Counted from the first letter of the stretch, positions 19,654 to 30,415 are shown. The stretch is DNA of 64,000 nt from Nilaparvata lugens (GCF_014356525.2 NC_052508.1:66408708-66472707), one strand, 5' to 3'. Made by a program: numbers and translations. The notes: a model not told the origin generated them from the sequence alone.

Positions 19654-21362
19654 TTTTTTTTTTTTTTATTATTTAAAAATTAGCACCTAGTCTGAGACTA
19701 ATAAGCTATTTATTTTATCCTAATTTTACTAAATGGACTTTTTCAAACCTCATCCTATGATTCAGTTTGTCTAATTTTTGACTACAATTTCTTAGTCTAG
19801 TTTGTATCCTATAAAATAGTTTCATACAATCAAGTTAGTAGGCCAATAATAATTTGTTTGGTTTGAAGGGATGAACATTTCACTATCACTAACACCAGCT
19901 TCAAGCCATCAATTCACAACACAAATTTCACTTCACTAACTCATGCGGTTTTGTTCTTTTGAGCCTCCTGACCAGACTATCAACATCAAGCAGCTGGATT
20001 GCCTCTATATTGTCGTGCTGGTGGAGTCTCTCTTCATGCTTGGCCGCAAAGTGCTCAATAACTTTCGTGACTGTCTCCAATTGAAGGTCGCGATGAAGAT
20101 CAGCATTTCTGATGTACCAAGGAGCGTCAACAATATTTCTTAGTACCTTATTTTGAAATCGTTGGATAATTTGTACATTGGATGGTTTAGTACAGCCCCA
20201 AAGTTGGATGCCATAAGTCCATACTGGTTTCAGTAGCTGTTTATATAGTAGAATCTTGTTGTATATGGACAGCCTGGATCCTCTTCCCAGCAACCAATAC
20301 ATCTTTTTGAATTTAATTCCTAGTTCTTCCCTTTTCTTCTTGACGTGTGCTTTCCATTTGAGCTTGACATCCAGCGTCATACCCAAATATTTGGCAGTAT
20401 TAGCATGTGGAATGACTTTCTCATTTATATATACTGGAATATATTGAATTCTTTTATTAGTAAAATTCACATGTACAGACTTGGTATCATTTAGTTTAAT
20501 TAGCCAATGATTTGTCCATGTGTTTACTTCATTAACTGCTCTTTGTAACTTTTCTGTAGATTCCTCATATCTTCTGCGACTGAGAGAATAGCAGTATCAT
20601 CTGCAAATGTAGCTATAGTGACTCCTGCTGGCTTTGGAATGTCACTAGTGTACAGTGTATACAAAACTGGCCCTAGCACACTTCCTTGGGTACACCAGCT
20701 TTAATTTGCCTTAGTGTAGAATATTCATCATCCAGCTTCACTCTGAAATATCTCTCGTCCAGGTAGGACTTCAATAATTGGCTATATGCTGCGGGTAGGA
20801 CTTGTTCTAATTTATGGCACAAGCCTTCATGCCAAACCTTGTCGAAAGCTTGGGCAATATCCAAGAAGACAGTAGAACATACCTTTTTCTCCTCAAGCAT
20901 CTTTCTATTACATCTGTTAGTCTGTGTACTTGATCAATTGTTGAATGTTTACTACGGAATCCAAACTGGTGAGAAGGTATAAGTTGTTTATCCTGTAGAA
21001 TTGGTTTTAATCTTGCCAACAGTAATCTTTCAAAAGTTTTGATAGTACCGGTAAGAGTGATATTGGTCTATAAGAGGTTACTTCATTTAGTGACTTTCCG
21101 GGCTTAGGTAGCATTATAACTTCGGCTACTTTCCATAAACTTGGCACATACTTTAAACGGAAAGCTGCATTGAAAATATGACTCAATTTCACAATTGCTT
21201 TTCTAGGAAGATGTTGAAGTATTTCTCCTGTTATGAGGTCATATCCGGGTGATTTCTTCTTTGCCATTTTATTTATTTCTTTTTAACTTCTCTTGGCGAT
21301 GTTGGAGGGATATTATCCAAAAGTATTGGCTGTATGATTACATTATTCCATCATTGAGCACC
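19654..21362 (-). mobile_element. jockey-type LINE, 5'-truncated, 11-bp target duplication
   Basis: CTGCAGGTAAT occurs at 19643-19653 and 21363-21373 and brackets the element. Its poly(A) appears as T15 at the left, so it lies on the minus strand. Broken RT frames read K-K-K-S-P-G-Y-D-L-I-T-G-E-I-L and Y-R-P-I-S-L-L-P-V-L-S-K-L (21267-21007), H-Q-F-G-F-R-S-K-H-S-T (21019-20807), and F-L-D-I-A-Q-A-F-D-K-V-W-H-E-G (20900-20673). A C-terminal part follows at 20470-19928 (K-Y-L-G-M-T-L-D...K-L-K-W). Several frameshifts make it inactive. The 5' end is missing from before the RT palm. Confidence 0.9.
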
Positions 21363-21593
21363 CTGCAGGTAATGAATGAGAATTTATTAAACTTTTCACG
21401 TTTGTTTTAAAAATCATTAGAATCGTATTGATAGAGTATGGGACTTCATTTTCACTCAAGTCCACACATACTTTATAATTTTTAAACTCAGATCAAAGAA
21501 TATTCTAATTTCATATTTTATTGGATGAACAAATACTGTGTATAATAACGTGTATAATATTGTATAGCTCAACGTTGTTCAAACTTTGGCCAC

Positions 21594-21970
21594 TATAGTG
21601 AGGTCCACGTTATAATGGCAGTGGAGAAAGATAGGAGATCAACGTTGCCGATCCTCGGTCTTGTCAATGCCTTCTATAGACGGTAGCTGATACAGGTTTA
21701 TTGATGTGATATTAACTGTTAATTCTCATTTAAATTAATCAATTATATTCTATTAAACAAGAAATTATATTTTTCAATAATTTATTAATGAAATTTCATA
21801 ATTAAGATGAAATATTTGTTAACTAATTATCAATTCTACATTGTTGAAGACGATCTGGCAACAAAGCAAAGCGAGAAAGAGATAGCGTTATCTGCTTTGT
21901 TGAATGATAGACAAGGATAGCAATACCATTATCAATCAAACACTGCCATTATAACGTGGACCTCCCTATA
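21594..21970 (+). mobile_element. MITE family A copy 4
   Basis: The ends are TATAGTGAGGTCCACGTTAT and ATAACGTGGACCTCCCTATA, about 377 bases. The single C for A change in the right end shows independent decay. It is in the same orientation as copies 1-3. Confidence 0.88.
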
Positions 21971-23095
21971 GTAAGTATAGTACGAGAGAAATTACTTTTT
22001 ACACAGCTCTCTTTCGAAGACAGAGAGGACCGATGCTCTTTCCTTTACTAATCACTCCCACTACCTAACAGCATTCTCCCTACTTTTGTGTCAGCATTCA
22101 ATTGTGCGCAGCATGCTTACTCCCCTCCACTACACAGTACTCTGTCCATGCTACAAACTGTGCAAGGAGAAATCGGTTTCCCCTCTTCATGTAAAAAGTA
22201 ATATCTCTCTGATTATAGTAACTTATACCTTTTCCCCAAACTCAAGACATTACTTTGAATACAGCGCTTGTAAACTAATGAGGAGCTCCAAAACGCTAGA
22301 CCCCACGCTTGACCTCATCAACTTACATAGAGTAGCAAAATTAAGTAGTTGATTTATTTCTATTCTTAGCTCTGTTATCATTCATTTCATTCTTATTAGT
22401 AATTCTCAGCATCTAATTCACATCATTCTTGGAATGTCATTTGTAATTTCTTCATTCCTCTCTTATTATTTTCTCATATTGTAGATGTTTCTAGTATATA
22501 GTCTATTTGACTAGATAGTATAGTCTAGATGTCTCTAGTATTTAGTATATTTAGTTTATTCAGTACCATATATTTAGTTTCTTATAACATTTCTTCTCTT
22601 CATTAATATAAAATAGTTTTCCCTTGTATTTCTTTCTCTCGATTTTCAATTTCTTTTTATGGTGATTATTGTATTTTTTTGATTGCGGAGCAATTTTTGG
22701 GATTTTCCTGTGTGCTCCCATATTTTTGTAAATAAATAAATAAAACAACGTCATAGCTCATTTCAACTCATTTTGCGGCATCATTTAATGAACAGTATTT
22801 TGGTAGGCTTCATACCAGTGAACCTGTCTCATCTTGTAGTTAGCTTACATTGAGTCAAAGTAATTAGCTTAGCTAGCTAAGTTAGTGTAGTTAGCTTATC
22901 TTTCAGCTTACATTGAGACAAATGCCTCGATCTTCACGCCAATTATGTTGAAGAGTAATCGTGTGTGTAAGTAACTTTTAGTGATAAAATTATTCTTTCA
23001 CATACATTCGTCTTTTATGTATCGTCAATCCAAGGTTGAAAAAATGACCTTCGTATATTTGAGAAATAACGCGAATCGTTGTTTCTGTCTTGCAG
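21971..23095. other. Intron 10 remainder, no gene recognised
   Basis: AT-rich, with a TAGTCTATTTGACTAGATAG short palindromic region near 22497-22530 and TTAGCTTA repeats near 22840-22915. A plus-strand CTCTTATTATTTTC pyrimidine region near 22460 has no exon after it. Nothing supports a gene here. Confidence 0.5.
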
Positions 23096-23258
23096 GTGAA
23101 AATAGGAGAAGAATGGGGTACAATTTGCAACTACGGGTGGACAATGAGGGATGCAGCCCTGGTTTGCCATCAGCTTGGTCTGGTACTTAATCCTAACGAC
23201 TGGTTCTTGATGGGTGCTGATATACCTGTTGCTGGTACCAGGGAGAAATACTACTCAG
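23096..23258 (+). CDS. bark: bark exon 11: core of SRCR 2
   Basis: Acceptor GTCTTGCAG and donor GTAATT bound 163 bases, phase 0 to 1. It encodes V-K-I-G-E-E-W-G-T-I-C-N-Y-G-W-T-M-R-D-A-A-L-V-C-H-Q-L-G-L, the textbook SRCR core. D-W-F-L-M-G-A-D-I-P and E-K-Y-Y-S follow. The exon ends one base into a codon, but the next exon (24345) reads correctly only if two bases precede it. See the finding on that mismatch. Confidence 0.87.
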
Positions 23259-23324
23259 GTAATTCACCTTGTACCTCAGGTATCGTTATATACTTACTTC
23301 GTGGCGCTACAGCTCATTTAGAGC

Positions 23325-23730
23325 CTTGACCTCCTCCAAAAAGTCTCTCCATTCGTCTCTTTCGGCAGCCTTACGTCTCCATCCCCTGACACCAAGCCTC
23401 CTAATGTCGTCCTCCACATCCTCCAGCCAACGCTTTCTCGGGCATCCTCTCAGCCTTATCCTTCCTTTTTTGGTAGAGAGTTAGTGGGAAGGATATTTTG
23501 AATATTCTCTATCAGCAGCTTTACGTCTTCATCCCCTGGCATCAAGCTTCCTAATGTGTCGTCCTCCACACCTCCAGCCAGCGCATTCTCGGACGTCCTC
23601 TCAGCCTTCTCCCTCCTGGTTGTTTCTGAAGACCTTTCTTGCAACTCTTGAGTCTCTCATCCTCTCAACGTGTCCCAGCCAACTCAAACGCCTCAGTTTT
23701 ATCTTGTCAATAATTTGACATTTCTGGTAC
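23325..23730 (-). mobile_element. LINE fragment, C-terminal endonuclease/RT tail
   Basis: The minus-strand translation has R-K-R-W-L-E-D-V-E-D-D-I-R-R-L-G and G-W-R-R-K-A-A-E-R-D-E-W-R-D-F, the familiar tail of RTE/CR1-type LINE polyproteins. The sequence appears twice in tandem (about 23365-23455 and 23510-23605), the second copy diverged. Frame is broken. Confidence 0.7.
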
Positions 23731-23989
23731 AGATCACGCAGCTCTTGATTCGAATCGTTATATAGTATAATATAATATTGTTATGTAACTACATAAATTG
23801 GCTTTGGAGCTTTGACATATCAATGTCCATTCTTCGGAAAGAATATTAAAAATATCCTCCCTCTCTCACTCTACCAAGAGAGAGAGGAAAGTTGAGAGAG
23901 CATGAGAAACCTCGTACTCGCCATTCATTTGTGTCTGCGGATCATTGACATCATTAGTGAAGATAAATTTATTTATTTTATTTAATATT

Positions 23990-24130
23990 TATTTCACAAG
24001 AAAGAACTGATCGGGAGAGAAAAACTAAGGATCTTGTACTATTTGTCTCCCAAATTTAGATAACATTTTGAAAGTCCGAAATAGGGTTATGATTTCACTC
24101 TTCTAAAATTTATTCCATTCTCACTCAAAA
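23990..24130 (+). mobile_element. Retroelement 3'-tail stem-loop
   Basis: GGGAGAGAAAAACTAAGGAT and TTTGTCTCCCAAATTTAGAT form a stem-loop like those at 1876, 26248, 28993 and 51442. It is followed by a segment with AAAGTCCGAAATAGGGTTATG, also seen near 26300. The same family as other 3' tails; no ORF. Confidence 0.55.
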
Positions 24131-24344
24131 CAACAAAAACTGAAAATTTTGAATTTAAACGAAATGTAAAATTTTGAAAATAAATGAATTCCTTTGTTAT
24201 TTAATATGCTTATCCACCACAACACAGTATCACTACCGCAACTACACAGAAATTAATAAAAAATTAGGATAGCGTAAATAGTAGGAAATGAGGAAACATA
24301 AAAAATGAGCTAATTTGTATAATCATTCTTTGCAATAATTTCAG

Positions 24345-24571
24345 CAACGTGCAATGCACAGAGGAGGATGTCGACATAACGGAGTGTCGCGCTGAGAGGG
24401 CGAACGACATGGAGAAGTCGTGTAGTCACGATCATGACGTCGGTCTCCGTTGCTACGAGCCGCACTGGGCGGGTGTCCGCCTAGGGGTGCTCGCCGAGAA
24501 GTCGCATCTCCAGTATCTCACCATCGAACGCGCCGGCATGCTAGATTACGCCACTAATACGTTCAAACCAG
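24345..24571 (+). CDS. bark: bark exon 12: end of SRCR 2, start of beta-helix
   Basis: Acceptor ATAATTTCAG and donor GTAACG bound 227 bases. The meaningful frame is N-V-Q-C-T-E-E-D-V-D-I-T-E-C-R, then C-S-H-D-H-D-V-G-L-R-C-Y, ending the SRCR. P-H-W-A-G-V-R-L-G-V-L-A-E and Y-L-T-I-E-R-A-G-M-L-D-Y follow. The first C is the last base of a codon, so phase 2 is required upstream, while exon 11 ends at phase 1. The cysteine spacing across the joint (about 34 residues) lies between those of SRCR1 (31) and SRCR3 (36). One missing base is therefore more likely than a missing exon. Confidence 0.85.
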
Positions 24572-24744
24572 GTAACGTGAAATTACTCAAATTTAATTGA
24601 AACTGAAGGCTTACTTTTGTTATACTACTTAGTATAGAAATTTGATTTGAATCATGACAACGGATTGCTAGAATAATTTCATATTTTTTCTGGAACTGTA
24701 CTAAATCCTCCATGAATTGACTTCCAAGCATATGTGAGTAATAT

Positions 24745-24850
24745 CATAGAGAAACAATAGCGTAAGTAGATATCACATGGTATAGGGAATTTATGTCGCA
24801 ACTTTTACTGTTATCTCAAGCCGATTACTGTCGACTAAAAAACTGAATTG
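24745..24850 (+). mobile_element. Repeat family C, truncated copy
   Basis: It begins ATAGAGAAACAATAGCGTAA and continues GTAGATATCACATGGTATAG and GTCGCAACTTTTACTGTTAT. It breaks off near GTCGAC at 24834, so the right half is absent. Confidence 0.7.
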
Positions 24851-24965
24851 TTAAAATACAGCAGTAAAATTGTTCCAAGTATAGTAAAATTCTCCACATA
24901 TGCAAGTTGTACTTCTACTGGTGGTAATTCTCATTATCAAATAGTTAATATTAATTTTTAATGCT

Positions 24966-25563
24966 GTGCAAAGGCTGAAAATAAACTTTCTACTGGTGAT
25001 ATTTTTAAAAGTTTTTCGATTCGTATACTATCAAGCTATCAAAATGAAAAAGTTTTCTCAAGAAGACATTTTTTCCGACCATTACTTTTTGAGATATGAG
25101 CGCTTAAAGTTTGAATTTTTGGGTCAGAACATTTCAAATTCGGTAAGAGATAAATCCATGAGACTCAGGATAGATTCTTCATGGTATTGTTGATCTAGTG
25201 AGACAAAAATTTTCTGGAAATATCAATTTTTAAGAGAATTATTTAATTTACCAAAAATGACTTTTAGTTGAGTAAATAATAACTTTCTCAAAAATTGATA
25301 TTTTCAGAAAATTTTTGTTTTACTGGATCAACAATACCATGAAGAATCTATCCTCTGAATCTCATGGATTTATCTCTTACCGAATTTGAAATATTATGTC
25401 CGAAAATTTAAACTTCAGGCACTCATATCTCAAAAAGTAATGATCGGAAAAAAATGTTTTCCTGAAAAACCTTTTTATTTTGATAGCGTGATAGTATACA
25501 AATCGAAAAACTTTTAAAAATATCACCAGTAGAAAGTTTATTTTTAGCCTTTGCATAGCCTTA
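24966..25563. repeat. ~600-bp foldback, ~265-base arms
   Basis: The outer pair is GCAAAGGCTGAAAATAAACT and GTTTATTTTTAGCCTTTGC. Inner pairs include CCATGAGACTCAGGATAGA with TCTATCCTCTGAATCTCATGG, and CATGGTATTGTTGATC with GATCAACAATACCATG. The loop is near 25260. Arms differ at a modest number of positions. No ORF of note. Confidence 0.85.
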
Positions 25564-26087
25564 ATATCATTTCGTGTTTTATATTGTATGAAGATGAAAA
25601 ATGAATTTGATTTGATATGATTCCTTTTATAAAATATGCTGTTGAATAATTCAACGGGATTATTGTAGGATGATTATCTCATCTTTTTGTCATCTTCAGT
25701 GATAGTATAATTCAAATAATATTAAAATCACTTCATAAATAATACATTACTTGTAAATCCTAACAATCTCTACATTACTGATACAAGTAGTTCATCCTGA
25801 TATTTCTTGTTTTCAAGTGTTTGCACTGAAATTGGAATCAAATTCAAAAGTGAATGAAACATAGCCTACTTTTGAGACTAGTGTATGAATCAAAATTCGG
25901 GGAAGGAACAGTTTTGCACTTTGCCTGTTGGTCCTTCCCCAATCATTCTAATGAATTGTGTTTTGTGTATCGTTGAATAAATAAATAGACAAGTTATTAT
26001 TATTTATTGCATTCCATAGTCACAATATCAAATTAATGTCTTGTAAATGATTATTTAAAATAATTAATAATTAATCATGCACTTTTA

Positions 26088-26380
26088 CAACAGTACTCAC
26101 GGTTTTCTTGTTTGACGGACGCGTTTCGTGGCACTGAGCCACATCCTCAGCGTTTTGAAAAAGTACAAGATTAATATTAATTATTTACAAGATATTAATA
26201 TGAACAGTAGGTAGGATGAAGACAAAACAAGAAATCAAATTAATGATTGGGAGAGAATCAACAGGATGAACCCAAAACTTTTTCTCTCCCTAATTTTGAT
26301 AAATATAGTCCAAATGTGGTTATGAAAACACTTTTATAAAGATCACAAAAATTTACAGTCCAAATATACATTACTAGCCG
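26088..26380. repeat. Dispersed 3'-tail-type repeats in intron 12
   Basis: At 26115-26155 is GACGGACGCGTTTCGTGGCA and CTGAGCCACATCCTCAG, a motif found in retroelement 3' regions. At 26248-26294 is a GGGAGAGAATC...TTTCTCTCCC stem-loop followed by TCCAAATGTGGTTATG. A similar stem (GGGGAAGGA...TCCTTCCCC) is at 25899-25941. Confidence 0.5.
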
Positions 26381-26552
26381 TCAGGCTCGCTTCGCTCGCC
26401 ATATCCGTCTGGACCCCCGACTGGATCGTCCAAGAATGAGATCAGCAGGCTCGCTTCGCTCGCCTGCATTTTTCATTTGAGCATTTTTATCATATGTTAG
26501 GACGATCCAGTCGGAGGTCCAGACTAAACGTCTGGCCTGACGGCTAGTAATA
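26371..26552. mobile_element. Inverted-end repeat with CTAGT termini
   Basis: Both ends carry CTGACGGCTAGT (left end inverted). The right side has a hairpin CCAGACTAAACGTCTGG about 12 bases before CTAG|T, which resembles a Helitron 3' end. GGCTCGCTTCGCTCGCC segments lie inside. A second partial copy is at 55978-56100. The Helitron assignment is inference. Confidence 0.5.
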
Positions 26553-26859
26553 TAGTATTCCCAGGAATAGCTCTGATTGAAGTAGCAGTACCCAATCAAT
26601 TTTTCCGCGATAAATGCATTTCAATCTTCAACTTGGTGCCAACCTAACAAAGTCAACTCAACTTAATGCTAACCTGACAAAATTATCAATTTAGTTACCA
26701 GTTAACAACTGTTTGAAGAGGTACTCTCTCTAGATTATAGTTCTATATTAACATATGGTATGGACATTTTTCAATTATAATTAAGAGAGTAAGAAGAATA
26801 TACATGCTAAAAGACGAACTTAAACCCTCAAAAACCACCCTTAGAGTTAAAATATTGCC

Positions 26860-27000
26860 AAAAGATTTCTTAGTGCGCCTCTAAAGGGCCAACTGAAGAT
26901 ACCTACCAAATTTGAACGTTTTTGGTCCGGTAGATTTTTAGTTCTGCGAGTGAGTGAGTGAGTCAGTCAGTCAGTCAGTGAGTGCCATTTCGCTTTTATA
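26860..27000. repeat. Repeat with (GTCA/GTGA)n run
   Basis: It contains GTGCGCCTCTAAAGGGCCAA, CAAATTTGAACGTTTTTGG and a GAGTGAGTGAGTCAGTCAGT tract. An inverted relative is found at 52945-53045 and its duplicate 55233-55330. Short tandem TGAGTGAG units probably expanded locally. Confidence 0.65.
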
Positions 27001-27101
27001 TATATATATACTAAAAATTTTGTATAATGTATATTTGGACTGTAAATGAATAAATAATAGTCAACTCTTTTTCACTCTTGTTTACTTTTTAACTATTCCA
27101 G

Positions 27102-27287
27102 CTCTGCAAGTGGACTTTTCTCGGCATGCCTTTGAGAGTGTTCGCCTGGTTAACAATGTCCAAGATGGTCTTGGCATTGTCTACTCTGACGTGCATTCAA
27201 CATCGGGCAATACGGCCAAAAGCTGTGAGTTCAGTAATAATCGGGGCAGTGGTGTTAACATGAAGCAACTGGGATTCAAAATTATGG
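27102..27287 (+). CDS. bark: bark exon 13: beta-helix of module 2
   Basis: Acceptor ACTATTCCAG and donor GTGAGT bound 186 bases, phase 1 to 1. It encodes A-L-Q-V-D-F-S-R-H-A-F-E-S-V-R-L-V-N-N-V-Q-D-G-L-G-I, then K-S-C-E-F-S-N-N-R-G-S-G-V-N-M. The C-x-F-x-N-N-x-G-x-G-V rung is typical of parallel beta-helix repeats and mirrors exon 4-5 of module 1. Confidence 0.88.
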
Positions 27288-27329
27288 GTGAGTTGTCTTT
27301 TTTCTTTAGGACTTTTTTCTTTACTCTGA

Positions 27330-27420
27330 AATATAAATAAAATTAGAAATTCAAGTACCCTTTTAAAATTGATTGAACAAGTTTGAAAGGGTACTTGGAT
27401 TTCAAATGTTATTTATATTA
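27330..27420. repeat. Repeat family I foldback
   Basis: AAATTCAAGTACCCTTTTAA and TTTGAAAGGGTACTTGGATT form a short inverted repeat. Family I segments with GTACCCTTTTAAA and often CGTCACGACATGTTTCGG also lie at 5196, 31310, 37516, 58220, 58845 and 63290. Confidence 0.65.
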
Positions 27421-27461
27421 TGGGTGAGTTTATTTCTACAAACATCTATGATACCGTAATT

Positions 27462-27613
27462 AGTGCCGGTTGCACAAAAGCCTGTTGAATTTTAATTGTG
27501 ATTACATTCCACAAAACCCAATCAGAGAAGCCTTGATTTCAAAAAGCCTTCTCTTATTGGTTCTCGTGGTATTTAATCATGATTGAAACTTAACAGCCTT
27601 TTGTGCAACCGGC
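27462..27613. mobile_element. Palindromic MITE family B, both ends present
   Basis: It runs GTGCCGGTTGCACAAAAGCC to GGCCTT/CTTTTGTGCAACCGGCC, with the central CAATCAGAGAAGCC and inverted GGCTT/CTCTTATTGG. About 150 bases, slightly diverged. Confidence 0.8.
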
Positions 27614-27646
27614 CATATTGTAATGGGTGAATTTATTACTTATTGT

Positions 27647-28022
27647 TATAGTGAGGTCCACGTTATAATGGCAGTGTTTGATTAGCAATGGTATTGCTAT
27701 CCTTGTCTATCATTCAACAAAGTGGATAGCGCTATCTCTTTCTCGCTTTGTTCTGTTGCCAGATCGTCTTTCAATAATGTAGAATTCATAATTAATTAAC
27801 AAAATATTTCATCTCAATCATTCAAATTCATTATGAAATTATTGAAAAGTATAATTTCTTGCTTAATAAAATATAATTGATTATTTTAAACGAGAATGAA
27901 CAGTTAATATTACATCAATAAACCTACATATCACCTCTATAGAAGGCATTGACAAGACAGAGGATCGGCAACGTTGTTCTGCTATCTTTCTCACCTGCTA
28001 TTATAACGTCGACCTGACTATA
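27647..28022 (-). mobile_element. MITE family A copy 5 (opposite orientation)
   Basis: The ends are TATAGTGAGGTCCACGTTAT and ATAACGTCGACCTGACTATA. The interior is reversed relative to copies 1-4, starting GTTTGATTAGCAATGG. The right TIR carries two substitutions. Confidence 0.88.
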
Positions 28023-28229
28023 TTATTGTTTCAATGTTTCTGACTACTTATTGTAATGAGTGTTGAAACTGATATTATACTGTTTTTCAAATTAATAGCG
28101 TTTCAAGTACTCCATTTTCACTTGGAAGATTGATATTTTGATTCTTGTAACTGACATTATAAATAAAAGGTTCTTATCCGAAGTGGTTACACTAAACTTA
28201 TTAAATGCAATACTTTTTAAATTCATAGT

Positions 28230-28382
28230 CCCGGTTGCACAAAGCCTGTTAAATTTTAATCATGATTAAATGCCACTAGAACCAATCAGAGATGGCTTTT
28301 CTGAAATGAAGCCCTCTCTAATTGGTTCTCCTGGCATTTAATCACAATTAAAATTTAACAAAATTTTGTGCAACTGAGCCAT
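28230..28382. mobile_element. Palindromic MITE family B copy
   Basis: It starts TCCCGGTTGCACAAAGCCTG and ends TTTTGTGCAACTGAGCC. The central halves ACCAATCAGAGATGGC and GCCCTCTCTAATTGGTTC are mismatched at several positions, so it is older than the 44689 copy. Confidence 0.78.
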
Positions 28383-28473
28383 AGTATTGATGCTTAGAGT
28401 ACATTTTATTACTTTATATCTATATACAGATTTATCGATTAGTCTACAGATGTATCAGTCTTCCAGATAAACA

Positions 28474-28739
28474 GAGTGGCGCAAAAGTCACTGGACAGTT
28501 GGTTAGAGCAAGACCAGATCTATTTGAAATTATTTCTAGTTACAAATAATATCTACAATTATTTCTATGTTGAAATTGTTTTTCATTTCCTTTAATACAT
28601 TTTTAAGGTCTTTCTGGAACACTGCTCAAGGAATTATTTATTTACCAACATTATAGGCTAAAATATTTCACAAGGTCTTGCTGTTTTTCTTTCTTCTTTC
28701 AACCAACTCCAACCGTCCAGTGACTTTTGCGCCACTCTA
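28474..28739. mobile_element. MITE with AGAGTGGCGCAAAAG ends
   Basis: The inverted termini are AGAGTGGCGCAAAAGTCACT and AGTGACTTTTGCGCCACTCT, followed inside by GGACAGTTGG and CCAACTCCAACCGTCC. About 265 bases, single copy in the window. Adjacent intron has a local ATAATTAT...GAATTGTTCTCTATAAATTA duplication at 28748-28880. Confidence 0.82.
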
Positions 28740-28919
28740 TATATCTGTATAATTATGAATTGTTCTCTATAAATTAATTGATATTCTCACAAACGATTAG
28801 AAAATTTTGCCAGTGACTGTTTATATCTGTATAATTATAAATTGTTCTCTATAAATTAATTGATATTATCACAAACGATTAAAAAATTTGCCTTATGCAA
28901 TACGGCTGACCCAGTTTAC

Positions 28920-29160
28920 ATGATGAGAATTTATTTATTTATTTATTTATTTATTGTATTAAATACTATAATCATAATACAATTATGACATTGGAGGAAA
29001 AACTAGGCTAAGCCTGTACTATTTCTCTCCAGAAATTTTGATAAAATGTTAATGTTGTCCAAAAGATAAGGTTATATAATCACACATTGCTTCGTACTTG
29101 ATTTTCTGTCCAGAAATGATGATTTAAAATTTTGAAGGTTGATTTTATACTCTAAATGAA
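28920..29160 (+). mobile_element. Retroelement 3'-tail stem-loop with TTTA tract
   Basis: A (TTTA)n run at 28932-28953 precedes GGAGGAAAAACTAGGCTAAG and CCTGTACTATTTCTCTCC, the inverted form of the stem-loop in the 51442 copy. That copy is on the other orientation, so the element here is probably on the minus strand with the tract as its tail (inference). Confidence 0.55.
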
Positions 29161-29342
29161 TCACAGAATGTATCACAATGAATTAAAAACTTTAGAAATA
29201 TTGCACTTATTTAAAAAATGAACAATTTTCAATTATTCAAAGTTTTTCATAGGTTTGTTAATTGAAAAAAATATATAAATAGAATATGTTGCTAATACAA
29301 TACGGTAGTTCCATTTTAGACATTTTTCCATTTTTTTGACAG

Positions 29343-29587
29343 GTTCTTCGATTGAAAACAATTTGATAGCTGGTATCAGACATGATCCTCAGATGACCAA
29401 CAGTTACCGCCGGGAGCTGGCCGGCTGGTTCAAGCCTGTTCCGGATCTGGTCACCCAGTTCAATCCCTACGAGCCTGTGTTCATCCCACAGGCGTTTCCT
29501 AGCATCGATTTGGAAGAGGGGCAAACAAAATACCTAATTACACAAAGAGTGACACATGATCCAATCGACAAGACATTCACAATAAGG
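29343..29587 (+). CDS. bark: bark exon 14: beta-helix to CUB, module 2
   Basis: Acceptor TTTTTTGACAG and donor GTAAGT bound 245 bases, phase 1 to 0. It encodes G-S-S-I-E-N-N-L-I-A-G-I-R-H-D-P-Q-M-T-N-S-Y and W-F-K-P-V-P-D-L. Then E-E-G-Q-T-K-Y-L-I-T-Q-R-V-T-H starts the CUB-like domain. It is the positional equivalent of exon 5 in module 1, and both end at phase 0 in the CUB. Confidence 0.88.
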
Positions 29588-30415
29588 GTAAGTTATGGAT
29601 TTAAAATCATCTCCTATAGCCTACGTTTGCTAATTCGTTCCATTATCTATCCTATTTCAAATTTTTTCCCATAGAATATTGCAATAGAATACGCATCCCT
29701 GAATTTTTTCATGCATGTTTTATTCATTTCTATATTTTGTTTATCAAGTACTTGATTATTGATAAAATTCAACATCCATAGATTTTCATCCATCAACAGA
29801 ATTGTATCATTTGTACTGCTGTTATTAGATTGAAAAAATGTATTTCTTATTAACTCGTGGCTGTAGCTCAAGGCTTCTTTTTCCAGTCACGCCAAAAACT
29901 ATTGTAATTTAATGATTAATTTATTTGTAAGAATATTTCTTGTTTTTGGCAATAAATTCATTCATTCATTTATTTTATCATCAATAAATCAATAATTTTA
30001 TTCGATTCAACACAATATACATAAAAGAAATCAAAATACAAAGAATCACAATCAAAATAAATGTCACAAATGTACAAAATGTTAGGGGTGTGCTGAAAAG
30101 AAAGAGAGGAGGAAAATACTTAGCCAACTATGGTTTCTCATGTAATAGGCAGGTAGAGGGTATAAGAGTAAGGAATGAAGGGTTAAGAGGAGCGGAAAAG
30201 GGAAGAATTAGAGAAGAAGATAGGAAAAAAGAGAGAAAAAATATGAGCAAAAATTGTAAGCGAGTCCACTTTCAACAAATGTATCTAAAAGAAATGGCCT
30301 TGCAAGCAGTAGTTAGAGCAGAAATCTCAAGACTCATACGTCGATATGGAAGAATAAGTTACTGTCGGTCGTGGTTTTTATTTCTAGTTTTGTTTTTCTA
30401 CTAATCTTAGAGTCT
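29588..30415. other. Intron 14 left part, no gene recognised
   Basis: AT-rich sequence with a purine-rich AGAGAAGAAGATAGG region near 30200-30245. An open frame of about 100 codons there has low-complexity K/R/E composition and no recognisable domain. A TTCATTCATTCATTT run near 29958 suggests an old retroelement tail. Confidence 0.45.
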
